Below are positions 10,001 through 24,200 of a stretch of 64,000 bases of DNA, one piece after another. The translations under genes were made by a program, and so were the position numbers. The stretch comes from Nematostella vectensis (Eukaryota > Cnidaria > Anthozoa > Actiniaria > Edwardsiidae): the NCBI RefSeq assembly GCF_932526225.1, contig NC_064046.1, forward strand, positions 2,542,001 through 2,606,000. Direction: 5' to 3'. The stretch's first letter is position 1. Every line of letters starts with the position of its first letter. The notes under the pieces were generated by a model that worked only from the letters and a program-made list of their open reading frames with translations, was not told where the DNA came from and made no database searches.

Positions 10001-13000
10001 GATTCACGCCGGTAATGATTTGAAACACTCAAGCGATCAGATTTCCAAAACTTTTGACGAGAATTCTCACAACTGACACCATATATAATAAAAAAAAATA
10101 AGAATTAATTGTTTAACTAGTCTGTAGAATTTATACGCTGTTATTACAGTTAATCAAGAGTGCAGAAGTTCGAGGCTCCTGATGGACAGATGGTTCGAAG
10201 CTCCTGATGGACAGATGTTTCTAATTGAACCGGTCAGTGCTCGTCTGGCTTTTGTTCGTATTTATGTAGTATTTCAAAACTCTAGAGTATCGGTCTTCTG
10301 GTCTTGTTTGATAGCTATATTTATAGCAAAAATAAACTTTAACCGCTAGTAGCTACGAATCTGCTACTGAGCTCAACCGCGAGCGCTTTTGCGTGAGTCC
10401 CGAGTGAACTTAGAGTGGCTGCGGTTGCGGCTGCGAAATTTTAAAATACAGCTCCGCGTGACAAGAATGCCCGTGGTAACGGCAAAAATAATTTCGCGCA
10501 TGCTCAACGGGATTCGATAGCGGCTGTCGGCAGAGGTTTCTCCTGCGATACAAACAAACGAGAACGTGAAATAACAGACTCGCGACACGGATAAGTGAAC
10601 TGATAGAAACAATCATGGAGAGAGCTCTGCTAGCAGGGTATTTAAAAACATTCCCTTTATTCTTAGAACATCCCCCTCTATTTTAAGAATATTACTTCCA
10701 TTCTAAGAACATTCTCTCCATCTAAGAACATCCCCTCTATTCTAAGAAAATAACCTCCATTCTAAGAAAATTATCTCAATCTAAGAACATCCCCTCTATT
10801 TTAAGAACATAACCTCCATTCTAAGAACAATTTCTCCATTCTTAGAATATTCCCTTAATTCTAAGAACATCTCCATTCCAAGAACTTTCTAAGAGCATCC
10901 CTCATTTTTAGGACATAAATATGCCCTCGCCCTGTCCGTTATTAATAGAGAAAGACGGGCCACCACAGCAAGCCCGTACATAAAAACCCTTACATTGAAC
11001 AGCATGGCCGGGAGTGGAGTGTGGCGCTTAGTGTGGACCATCGCAAGGAATTCTGGGAGATGTCCTTCACGCGCTGCAACATACACCAGTCTACAACGAG
11101 AGGAGTACTGATTAGACAAGTCGAGTGAACGGGACGAGTACTGATTAGACAAGTCGAGTGAACGAGAGGAGTACTGATTAGACAAGTCGAGTGAACGAGA
11201 GGAGTACTGATTAGACAAGTCGAGTGAACGAGACGAGTACTGATTAGACAAGTCGAGTGAACGAGAGGAGTACTGATTAGACAAGTCGAGTGAACGAGAG
11301 GAGTACTGATTAGACAAGTCGAGTGAACGAGAGGAGTACTGATTAGAAAAGTCATGTGAAGGGGACGAGTACTTATTAGACGAGTCAGGTGAACAAGACG
11401 AGTACTGATCAGACGAGACGGGTGAACGAGATGAGTACTGATTAGACGCGTCGGGTGAACGTGACGCATTCTGATTAGACGGGTCGGATGAACGAGACGA
11501 GTACTAATTAGACGAGTCGGATGAACAAGACAAGTACTAATCAGACGAGTCGGATGAACAAAAAGAGTACTGATCAAACGGGTCGGATAAACAAGACGAG
11601 TACTGATTAGACAACTCGATGAACGAGACGAGTACTGATGAGACGAGTACTGATTAGACGAGTCGGATAAACAAGACGAGTAGTGATCAGACGAGTCGGG
11701 TAAACGAAATGAGTAATAATTGGGCGAGCCGAGTGAACGAGATGAGTACTGATTGGACGGACAATGAGGAAAGGGTGTATGGTGGTTCGTTTTGATTTCT
11801 TACCGTCCTCCGGAGAATGCCGATCCATTGGCAGCACCAAACGTTGAACAAGCGACGAAAATAGGGATAGTCCATGCCATTACGCCGTAGAGGCGGTTAG
11901 ATAACGTCTGAAATAGAAGGGGAAACTTAGGCGGGAAGGGAGAAGGGCTGAGACCACATAATTTTCCCAAAATGGAGTTGACCAACTTTTTCAAACTTTT
12001 AAATTTATTGGGGGAGAGGTGCTGTTTCAGAAGAGACCTGGGAAGGAGGGGGGGGGGGGGGGAGTAAAGGGTCAGCGCCCTAGGTACCCGATAAAGAGTA
12101 CTCCGTCTACTTACAACAGCCACCGCGCCCGAAGCCATGACTTCAACAGGAGTAAGTACGGTGAGATATGCGATATTCACAAGTACATAACACACGGTCA
12201 CCAAGGGAATACCGAACAATATCGACCGTGGCAAATCCCTGAAATAAAAGATGATAAATTAGATATGCGTCTTGTTTTGGTTTTAATCTTGTTTCCATAA
12301 CCCATTCTTTCGTCGATTCAGGGTATCCCGACTCGATGCAACGCCCATTTCTAAGCAGAAAAACAAAACAAGTAAATCTTTCAATAAACCAGGCGCATGT
12401 CCAGGGGAGGGGGGGGGGGGGGGGCAACTTCGTTGGTAGTTAAGAAGATAGTTAATTTTAGGTGTGAATTTGGATAGAAAAAGTTTCTAGTTGGATCTTG
12501 TAAGGAAAGATGTCCATTTAAACTTAACTGATCCGTGGAGTAGTGAAATACTAATATGGACCCCACCATGCGTTTTTTATCTAGACACGCCCCTGTGAAC
12601 ATCAGGCACCGATTCAGAAGCAGACTACAAAGAGTGCAATCTGGCGGAAAGACTCTTGAATACTCACCTGTAAGGATTCTTGAGTTCCTCAGTCACGTAA
12701 TTTAGGTTGTTCCTAGAAAAAAAGGTTTTCGATCATAAATAACAGTGTGCAAATATGCGAAAATTTTCACTTTAGAGCCCGCTAGTAAGCTTTAATTTCG
12801 AATTTCTTGAATTTGTTTCCCTCAAAGTGACTCGTGGAAATGCTGGATACGATTGTGCTAGTTTCTTGACCGAGAGCCAGGGCACAGAGCCTCAGCGCCA
12901 CAGGGAACCCAAAGTGCAGAACAAAGTGAACCGGAATGAGCAGTGACTTCCTGTGTCCGGGAGGACTTACTTACCAGCCGTCGTAAGCCCAGAGCCCGTT

Positions 13001-15236
13001 GTAGAATGCAAAGCCAACCATGCCAATACTGGTAGTCGTGCCCTTGAACGCATCATCAAAGCTGCCAGTGAAACCTGAAAAGAACAGATGCTCCAGTAAA
13101 GCCGCATTGTCACCAGTTTACTTCCGGTCTATTACTTAACAATATCCGATGATTTTTAACGGAAAACGCGAAAAATATTTCAAAATATTGAAAGCAGTGT
13201 GTCTATTGGAAGTTTCTTTGATGATGTGACTGATAATTTAGAGCGAATGGCATGTTTAATATCTCGGATTCTAATAGATTCTTTTTTGTCTTTTGACGGT
13301 TGAGGTTTCCGTCGGACCTCCGGAAGTAAACTGGTGACAATGTGGCTTTAACGAGTAAACTGTTGACATATCACGAACCTATTTGAGCGCTAGCTGTTTA
13401 GGATTTGGAGCAAATCTTAATCCGACGATTTAAACAAGATCTTATTTCAGATTTCCGTCCCTCCTCCAGTGGAAAGACCCAAAATTAGGCGCGACAATGG
13501 AGTGAATGCCGAAGGCACGATCGAGCTCCGAAAGCGGATTCTCCGAACACTCTCCGAGTGCTCACCCGACCTTGTGCGAGACCTGACTCCACGAGGGTTT
13601 CGCGCCAACTGCGTGTATTTTTATTACGGACTACGGACATAAAAGACAGGCTGACTCCACGAGGGTTTCGCGCCAACTGCGTGTATTTTTATTACGGACT
13701 ACGGACATAAAAGACAGGCTGACTCCACGAGGATCTTGCGCCAACTGCGTGTATTTTTTTACGGACTACGGACATAAAAGACAGGCTGACTCCACGAGGA
13801 TCTTGCGCCAACTGCGTGTATTTTTATTACGGACAACGGACGTAAAAAGACAGGCTGACTCCACGAGGGTTTCGCATCAACTGCGTGTATTTTTATTACG
13901 GACTACGGACGTAAAAGACAGGCTGACTCCACGAGGGTTTCGCATCAACTGCGTGTATTTTTATTACGGACTACGGACGTAAAAAGACAGGCTGACTCCA
14001 CGAGGGTTTCGCACCGACTGCGTGTATTTTTATTACGGACAACGGACATAAAAGACAGGCTGACTCCACGAGGATCTTGCGCCAACTGCGTGTATTTTTA
14101 TTACGGACTACGGACGTAAAAAGACAGGCTGACTCCACGAGGGTTTCGCATCAACTGCGTGTATTTTTATTACGGACAACGGACGTAAAACGACAGGCTG
14201 ACTCCACGAGGGTTTCGCGCCAACTGCGTGTAATTTAATTACGGACTACGGACTTAAAAAGACAGGCTGACTCCACGAGGGTTTCGCACCGACTGCGTGT
14301 ATTTTTATTACGGACAACGGACATAAAAGACAGGCTGACTCCACGAGGATCTTGCGGCAACTGCGTGTATTTTAATTACGGACAACGGACGTAAAAAGAC
14401 AGGCTGACACCACGAGGGTTTCGCATCAACTGCGTGTATTTTTTTACGGACAACGGACGTAAAAAGACAGGCTGACTCCACGAGGGTTTCGCGCCAACTT
14501 CGTGTATTTTAATTACGGACAACGGACGTAAAAAGACAGGCTGACTCCACGAGGGTTTCGCGCCAACTTCGTGTATTTTTATTACGGACAACGGACGTAA
14601 AAAGACAGGCTGACTCCACGAGGGTTTCGCGCCAACTTCGTGTATTTTTATTACGGACAACGGACGTAAAAAGACAGGCTGACTCCACAAGGATCTCGTC
14701 CAACTGGGTGTTTTTTATTACGGACTACGGACGTAAAAAGACAGGCTGACTCCACGTGCGTTTCGCGCCAATTGCGGGTATTTTTATTACGGACTACGGA
14801 CGTAAAAGGAAAGGCTGACTCTACGCGGGTTTCGACAAACTGTGTGTATTTTTATTACGGACAACGGACGTAAAAAGACAGGCTGACTCCACGAGGGTTT
14901 CGCGCCAACTGCGTGTATTTTTATTACCGACTACGGACGTAAAAAGACAGGCTGACTCCACGAGGGTTTTGCGCCAACTGCTTGTATTTTTATTACGAAC
15001 AACGACGTAAAAAGGCTCTCAGACAAGGTTCTGCCGATTTGATGGAAGATCTGTTTGAGAACTCAGATATGTCTTAACCCATTGATAGCTAGTCATTGTG
15101 CCTCACTTACCTTGTCCTAGCCGCACCAGCCCGGTTATAATAAGCATCGCAATAGCGATGAGCTTGGCCGCCGTGAAAACCACTTGTACTCGAGTAGCTA
15201 ACTTCACGCTGAAGCAGTTTACGTAGGTGATGACAC
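7089..15236 (-). CDS. Shared 3' exon block of the transporter (exons 2-9)
   Basis: There are eight exons of 126, 100, 45, 124, 104, 97, 156 and 178 nt. Exon 2 completes TM4 and encodes TM5 ([16 protein letters not shown] to LVRLGQG). Exons 3-4 encode the TM6 unwound region and [14 protein letters not shown]. Exon 5 encodes TM7 ([20 protein letters not shown]). Exon 6 encodes TM8, exon 7 the cytosolic [14 protein letters not shown] loop, exon 8 TM9-TM10 ([13 protein letters not shown], ending MERPYK), and exon 9 TM11-TM12 ([32 protein letters not shown]). Only one copy of this block exists in the window, so the four first exons must share it or be dead ends. Confidence 0.85.
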
Positions 15237-18200
15237 CTATAACAAGAAGTGCAGGTGAGAAAGGTAGTCGAAGTAAGATGAGTGATAACACAAGTAAGAT
15301 TAGTAGAACGCAACTTGAACTCGGAGAACTCGAATCCCGTGTAAACTCGAACTGAGTTTAATTTCCTTTGTATTTGGACGTATTTTCAGTCATTTCTACC
15401 CGAGAATGACTCGAGCCCCCGTTACAGCAATTTGTCGTATTTTACCCTTTAAACTCGAGCTTCCTCTCGTTCTGAATGAACTTCTCGAGTGAGTTAGCTC
15501 TATTTAACTTATTTTAGTTTCCCTTCAGAGTTCGAGTTCTACTGTAGTACCACTATCCATAACACCCCGTCAGAGTTCGAGGGGTTCTACTGTATTACCA
15601 CTATCCATAAGACCCGTCAGAGTTCGAGTAAGCGGGGTTCTACTGTATTACCACTATCCATAAGACCCGTCAGAGTTCGAGTTAGCGGAGTTCTACTGTA
15701 TTACAACTATCCATAACACCCGTCAGAGTTCGAGGGGTTCTACTGTATAACTACTATTCAAAAAACCGTCAACATTCGCGAAATTCGTGTTATCCGAGTT
15801 AAACAGGCGCGTACAAAGGGGCATGCGCGCGCATCCCCCCTTTTGGCGGCAAAAGTGGGTCATTTCTTATTAAGAAATCTTCAAGTACTATGCTTTTTCC
15901 ATATGATACCTATGACTGCGCACCACCCACCCCCCCTGGCGGCCAAAAAGTGGGTCATTTCTTATTAAGGAATCTTCAAGTACTATGCTTTTTCCATATG
16001 ATAGCTATGAATGCGCACCCCCCCCCCCTCTTGGCGGCAACTTCAAATACTGTGCTTTTTCCATATGATACCTGACTGTGCACCCCCCCTCCCCACTCTT
16101 GGCGGCAAAAGTGGTTCATTTCTTATTAAGAAATCTTCAAGTACCATGCCTTTTCCATATGATACCTATGACTGCGCACCCCCTCCCCCCTGGCGGCCAA
16201 AAAATGGTTCATTTCTTATTAAGAAATCTTCAAGTACTATGCTTTTTCCCTATGATACATATGACTGCCCCCCCCCCCTTAGCGGCCAAAAAGTGGGTAA
16301 TTTTTTATTAAGGAATCTTTAAGTACTATGCTTTTTTTCCATATGATACATATGACTGCGCACCCCCCCTCCCCTTCTTGGCGGCCAAAAAGTGGGTCAT
16401 TTCTTATTAAGGAATCTTCAAGTACTATGCTTTTTCCATATGATACCTATGACTGCGCACCCACCTCGGCCAATCATGGGCACGTGCCTGTTCAAGGTAG
16501 CAGGAAGTTTAGGTTAGTTTAGGTTAGTTCGAGTTAGCATGGAGTTCGAGTTATACAAGTTCGGTTTAGCAGGGTTCCACTGTAGTTTCAATAATAAATT
16601 CAACCTTTATCAACTTTTTCAAAATGTTTTTCATTTTTAGTATTTTTTTTTATAAAGCTTATTTTTCAACCTGGAACTTATCTTTCAACCTGGAAATGCT
16701 AGTGTTTGTGGACACGAACAAACGAGAACGCGAAAGAACAGATACGCGACACGGATAAGTGAACTGATAGAAACAAACAGAAGGAAAGCTCTGGTACACG
16801 GTAGCCTTGTATCGAAGTATGATTTTATATTTAAAACTTAAGGCGAAAGTGACTACCACTGACAGATGCGCTATATTTCACGCTTCCTCGTCAAGTGTGT
16901 TTCTGTTAATTACACACGCTTTGCTACACGTTTCATCGATTATTGTACATGGTAAACCGTAAACGTGGTGCTCTATGAATATAAGAATTCCCTTTGTTGG
17001 AGGCGAACGTTAAATGATTAGCTGTAATTTTTATTTTAATATGTTTGCTTACTTAAATAAGGTCAATTTGAAGTGAGAAGGAGCTGACACAATAACTAAT
17101 ACTTTTAAACATGAAAGGTCAATTACAAAATCGAAAATTATGTCAGTGCTTTTTTCCTTAGATCATGCAATTTCGAACTTAAACACGTAAGCAGATAAAC
17201 CATTGGGCGCAACACGCAAATGACTTCATTCCCTACCGATGCAGACAGCCGCAAGAAGTTTTTCAAGAATTTTTAAATCGAGACGATCCGGATCAAAACC
17301 TGAGCAAGTCGGGAAAAAGGGTTCAACAACGTACTGCCCAAACGCCAGTGACACAATCGCGATCTGTGAAGGCTTGAGGAGAATCGTAGAGGTCCACGAA
17401 AACAAAAAAGCGACTCGTTCACCAAAAGCTGCGTTCAAATAAGCATATTCAGCGCCAGATTTCACAATCATAGTTCCGAGCTCGGCGTAGCACAGGGATC
17501 CCATCATTGCGATAACACCACACAAAGCCCATACGGCGATTCCTAGACCGGCAGATCCAGTGTACATGAAGACTCCACTCGCAGACGCGAAGATCCCACT
17601 TCCTATCATGGTCCCAACGATTAGTGAAATCCCCCCGAGAAGGCCAACTTCGGGTCGCAGCGTCGCGGGAGACCCACTTGTTGCTAAGCCTTCGCCCATG
17701 TTATTATTCTCTGCGGGCTCTCGATCCGTAAGGGCGATCCCGTCGGTGGCGAAGGCCCTGTTCTCCATGTCTGAGACTTGGGAAAGGCCCTCAAAGCAAG
17801 CGTGAACAGTAAGTGTTTTGTTAGTAAGCGAGGAAGAAAGTTCGAGGTCAAAGGGGACGCCTGGTACGAACGTCGGGTTATTTGGAGGAGGGGAGGAGCG
17901 ATTACTCATTAACCATTAACAGAATCCGGTACTTCCAGATAATCAAGTTTGGAATTTTCTATACGCGCGACGAATCAAGTGATCGAAGATCCCAGTGCCT
18001 TTGTGAGCGGGCGCTCATCAAGGGTCTTGCATTTTTCGCGGCCGAAGAAAATGCGCTTTCTTCATAAGCATGCAAACCAAGAGGCGAGAAGGGTACAAAG
18101 GTCGACAAATACAAGAAAAATATGCAAAGGCGGTCTCGAAGAAAAAAATAGTTGTGTATTGATGGAGCCTTTTGCGAAACAAATTCCCAGTTTTCAAGAT

Positions 18201-21200
18201 ACGCATATTATTAGCGTTCCAGATATCCATACCCTGGTTCCAGAGCCTCGAACGTCTCTCTATTTTGTGGCCAAACCCCGCTGGCCACTAAATAGAGAGA
18301 CGCTCGAGGCTCTGGAACCAGGGTAAGATATCCACTTCACGCCAATTTATTTTATCACCCTTCACAACTGGTACTGTACTGTAGTAATCATCACAGGGAG
18401 CCCAACTACTTGTGAGATTATTTTCTTTAGGGTAAGCGGGAATGGCGTGACCATGCGTGAGAGACAGTGCAGAAATTGACAGACATGGCGTGACAGTGCA
18501 GAGATTGACAGACATGGCGTGACAGTGCAGAGATTGACAGACAGCGTGACATTGCAGAGATTGACAGACAGCGTGACATTGCAGAGATTGACAGACAGCG
18601 TGACAGTGCAGAGATTGACAGACATGGCGTGACAGTGCAGAGATTGACAGACATGGCGTGACAGTGCAGAGATTGACAGACAGCGTGACATTGCAGAGAT
18701 TGACAGACATAGCGTTGCAGTGCAGAGATATTGTGATGTGAAGAAGACTTTGCGTCACTCGACAGTTGTCAAGAAAGCAGTGCTCTCGTTGCTAGTGGTC
18801 ATTGAGTCGACTATTTGCACAGCTTAATCAATAGAGGTTCAAGACCCACGAATCGTCCACACACACAGAAATATGATGCAATAAGGAATTGTGAAAAACA
18901 TCGAGATTTAAAACCAGAAAGTCACGCGATTCAAATATATCACGCTAGACAGATCAAGCCATGACAGCTCTGTTAAGTCTTCTAGAAATGTTCTTTTTTG
19001 GGGGGAAAAGGCTTTTTTACAGTTTATAGTTATTGAAATGTCAATTCCAAAAATTCGTCAACTTAGATGGCACGCGCATTGCACGGGATCAGACGATGAA
19101 TGTCACGCACACTGGAAATGCAAGACTAGTAAAGGTTTCGCTGATGAAATGTAACGTCTTGGCGACATCATCACTGCCGTTAAATAAAACAGAAGGCCAA
19201 TAGCACGACATTTGCATGTCCCGTGCGTTTTTCTTCTAGCGAGCTCTCGTATCAACCCGCGATCATTTTTTTACTGTCATCGCTTTTCTCGGCAGGACAC
19301 CAATACACCATAATGACATTCTTTTGATCACGAATTACGGACTTCAATAAAACCTTAGTAAACTTGACTTGAAGTAATCGTGGGGTGCGAGATACGTAAA
19401 ACATGACGACCTTGATGGCATCACCAGGCAAGGAGAGGTTAATGCGTAGGAATAGGGAATGAAAAACGACTATTGGTACGTTGCCAATTGGCCAACGGGC
19501 GAGTCGGGTTAATCACGGGGCGTTCCGTAAGCGAATGATTTCTGAAATTACATCACGTAAAATGCGAAGAGCGAGGTTTTGCGTCGGGTACTTCAGACTC
19601 ACAAGCTCAAAAGATCACTAAACAAATTAAATAAAAAAAGAGAGAAAAGTATGCTAATCACTCTCGGATCACTTCGGCGGTCCATGGTCGGTCTTCAATT
19701 CAATAAGGAGAAGGAAGTTTGGCGTTTATAAAATAATTATACTGCGCGCGATACCAAATCGAGAAACTCTTTTCGTTAACATCGCCTTTTCTCAAGCCCT
19801 TTAAAGAACGATGACAAATATCGATTGTACCAATATGAACGATCCTAACACAAAGCCTTAGGTGCCATCAAAAGGGTATTTCACGTTCTATTAACAAGGT
19901 AATTGCAGATATGATCCCTCAAAGAGTTTTTCAATAGAGCCAAGGACCAACCGCAATAAAAGACCGAGGGATTGTGTCACACAAATTTGCCTAACTGCGC
20001 AGAGGGTGACGTGGGTGTCTGTGTGTACGTACAATATTTACAGTGCGAAGTCAGCGTCTTACAATTCTTACGACAAAGCGTATAGTTAATCCATATATAA
20101 TCATATAATCAATAGGGTTTTATACTGCTTGCCCCTAGGTGATGAGAGGGGCGGTTCGAAATCCGAAATTAGTCAAGTTAGGATCTAGTGCTCAATAAAG
20201 ATACAATAAAAATCTTTTTTTTAGCTAAAGATACAATAAATCTTTTTTTTTAACTGACGGAGGGAACATGAAAAGGAGGGGTGATATCTCACCGATGGCG
20301 GCCGCAGCCAGCAACTTTAACAACGGGGCCAAATCCTCTCGGTTTCCACAGCCTGGGAAGAAAGCCTCGACGAGATACGTTGCGAAGGTGAGTAGAATCA
20401 AGGCGAGCGCAGACGGCTTAATCACTAGCATCACTGTCCACGAATATAGAAACGCCGGCAGTTCCCCAAACGCCGCCTTGAAATAGGTCCTCTCTCCTCC
20501 AGACTTCGGAATCGCCAGGCCCAACTCGATATAACTCAAGGCGCCGAACGAACAGAGGAGCCCACATAAGGACCAAACAACCAGAGTGAAGCCGACGGAC
20601 CCGGAATACACCATGACCCATCTAGCGGACGCGAAGATCCCAGAGCCGATCATGCTACCGACTATAATTGAAATCCCCCCGACGAATCCTATCTTGCGCT
20701 CGAGACGAGCGGGTGCGCTTTTCGACGAGGGTGGAGTTTGGATGGCCAGTTCTTCGTTTTGCGCTTCAGGCACGAAGCCCGGATTAGAGCTAGCGATGGC
20801 GGAGTCCGTGGCCATGTTCTCTCTCGTGAGAAGTGTGTTTAGATGCGTGGATATCCCTGTGTGATTTTCATCGCTCCCGCCGGCACCCCATCACAGACTG
20901 TTTACTCGAATTGCATCAGATCGATTTCGCCCGTGGGAGATTGGAAACCAGTGTGTTCCCAGACATGACGGAAACACAGAATCACGAGGAAGTGATGTGA
21001 TCGCGTGGACGGTACTACGGGATGCTCGGGAAGAAAGTATTCGAATGGAACGGAGAATTTAGGCTTCTAAGATCGTGGGTAACCTTTGTTGGACAAAACT
21101 CGAAGGTTAATGAGAAGTCAAGCATCTTGGTGTTACGTAGCCTGTGTAGCAAGCGTTTCGGTGGGGTTTCGGCGGAAATAGAGACCGAGCGCAGAGTGTG

Positions 21201-24200
21201 GCGGCGAGGAGACCCTTCGTCCCCATTCTCCGCTACGTGTCCCGTAAACAAGACGTAGGCGACAACTATTTTTCTAGTTTCAAAGGCCTTGCGGCTTGAT
21301 ATCGGTTTCGTAGGTAGCCTGTGCTGCTGCTGACTTTGTTAGGAGATTTGGCCTTTTAAATCATGGGTTTCTTTCCCCAGACTAAGACATAATCATCAGT
21401 TATTTCTAACAAAAACACCCTCCTACAAAACACCATACACAGTGGTCAGGAAGGTCGTGGTTTTTGGCTTTCACTGTATCGAAGAGAGCGTTTAACACTT
21501 CTCCACTAACAAGACTACTGTACCTCGGCGAAAGAAAAAAAGCGAAATAACCTCTGCCCAAACAATTTAGATAGAAATTAATCACTCAAGATTTGTTATA
21601 GAAAAAATTTAAGGTCTGTTGCGATTACCTATAAAATATTTGTGAAAAAGCTGACCTGGGTTATCGCGCCTATCAAGCGTGAAACCAAACAGTTTAACTG
21701 CCGCTGATGTTTTGCCTAAACATTAACAATGCGTATGGAACTTGTCAATAAAAAAAACACTAGTCTAAGTTCAAAAAAGATTTCTCGCTCTCGATGTAAA
21801 ATGCGCGCGAAATGCGCCAATAAAAATGCACGTGGCTTGTGTTGCCATGCGAGACCCGTGACGGAGTATCGATACCTACTTATCTACAAATCCAACCTTA
21901 TTCATAACGTCACAAATTTTGGATACTGCTTGATAAATCGGATATGAACGCACGCGTCTTGCTGTATTCTTGAGCAAAAGCTCAAACTCCTTTATAAGTG
22001 AATATTTTATGTGTTATGTTTAAAACTAATGTTGACATAAAGCTGACATGCTTTCAAATATGACACAAAAGAAAGTCAATAAGTGTACATGTTTCAGTGG
22101 TAATAAAAACTTGTATCTTATGCAAAAAAGCATATCTTCTCGTTTTGAATCGTGTGGAATTGGAAAAATGAGTGAGATTTACCTACGAGAGACAGAGCAA
22201 AGATAATCCAGAGACACCGCAAGTCGTCCTTATTTATTCGGTTTAAAAAGAAAACATGATACTTCGCATGGTTTTCATGTCTTATGACCAGAAACCTGTT
22301 TCGAGGAGATCGGTTCTAGTAATTGATAGATTTTTTGGCAGACAGGAAAATTAATATGAAAATGTCTGAATCAAAAACAGTGGTAATAGTGAAAACAAGG
22401 AGTAGTAAAGTTTGAGGAAGACAAGGTTTTCTGTGGAATGTTTTTTAAGATGCAGAATAACTTAGGCTTACTTACTTAAGTAAGTTAAAGGGTAAAATAG
22501 GGAAATATAGCGTAATATAAGATCCTCTTTGCATTCAATTAAGTATAGATGTAATTATGTGGAAGTACACGTTTCATCATCTTTTGTACTCGGTACGCCT
22601 CGCAGCATGTGTAAATTCTGACTCTAAAATAACTTATGATTTGATTCTTACTCACCGATCGCCACGGCCGCTAAAAGCTTCAGTAACGGTTGAAGATCTG
22701 GTCTTTCTAAACATCCCGGGAAAATAGGCTCCATTACGTAGTAAGCGAAGGTGAGAAGGATGATCGCAAAAGAAGCAGGTCGGTATACTAGAACTTGCGT
22801 CCAAGAGAACAGAAACGACGCCAGGGCCCCGAAACCTTCCCCCAAGTAAGCGTACTCCGCGCCAGATTTCGGCACCGCGAGACCGAGTTCGATGTAACAC
22901 AGAGCCCCTAGAAGGGACAGTAATCCACATAAAACCCATACAACGAGTGTGAAGCCAAGCGAACCACTGAACATCATCACCCATCGAGGTGAAGCGAAGA
23001 TTCCCGAGCCGATCATTGTGCCGACTATGATCGACATACCGCTCACAACTCCGACCTCTTTTTTAAGGTTGACTTTCGGGTTGTTTTCATCCGATGTGAG
23101 AAGGACAGCTTCTGAAGGGGTGTTCTGAGTTCTGAGACGATGGGTTTCTCCCAAAGCCATCTTATTTGTAAACAGGTGAGCGGGATATCCGAGCCAATTC
23201 GCGCCAGCGAGAAATGTAGCGTGCGTTGAGTCGAAGTGTCGAGTGTGGGAGGTTTCATGTTTCTTAGACGGAGTACGTCTGGCGCTGCGTGACATAGAGC
23301 GTGACAGTGTTGTGTCACGCACTGCAAAGAACACTTCCTGATTTTTATTGGGGAGTTCATATGACGGTGATATGCCAAGGTGAGGCATGTAAAGTATGCA
23401 CATCTGGGTTTTCGATACATTCTCTAACGAAAACATATTAGGATCTAGCCTCATAGCTCTCATTTGATCATGTGTTTCATTGGTAACGAATATTCCCACC
23501 AAAAAGAAAAAAACTGTTGAGCAGTTCAACTCCTACGCATGTGATACAGAGGTTAGGATATAACATCGTAGGGCTATCGAACGAGAAGGAAAACATGTTC
23601 TTTCATTTGCGTTGCTAAGAGAACAAGTTGCAGCAGTAAAATGGATCGTTGTCCTGGGAAGCAATTGGGCCGAACAAGTATTTAGTAAATTTAAGTTTAG
23701 AAAGTGGAGGACGAACTAACACACAAAGTTTAGCATTGATAATTTTGTGGTGCACAATTTTGTTTTCTTGGCCTATCTTTCTTGTTCTGGATTGTCAGTG
23801 TACTTTTGATCATTTTTAAAAAGATTTTTAAGCTAACCTGTTGAGTCAGATACCAAATGGTTAATCTCTTAGTAATTTCTTATTATTCAGAATACAATAT
23901 AACACAGGTGTCTACCCAGGATTGGCTAAGGGGGGAGGGGGTGGTGTAGTCATAGGGGTCATGTGGAACTACACCCTGCGTGCAGGGTTGACTGGGATAC
24001 CTGAGATCTGCAACTTGTTTGTGTGACATGTATTACAAAGATTTTACTGCCTACTTTGGATATAATAAAAAAATGTGTAGCCGGTCAAGTGTTCGATGTA
24101 AAGTAGATTCATCGACAAAGCGATTTGTAGGAGACGATTTCCATCAATTGTTTCAAACTACTTCCACTTCAAAATAGATTAAGCAATCAAGGTAAATACC

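Noticed and set aside
11800-12234. Single 144-codon minus frame taken as one exon
   Set aside because: It merges shared transporter exons 5 and 6 across an intron; acceptor and donor signals and phase separate them at 12115 and 11907.
23161-23529. Longer N-terminus for first exon C starting at 23529
   Set aside because: The extra residues lack similarity to LAT N-termini; ATG at 23160 gives the usual length. Kept only as an alternative.
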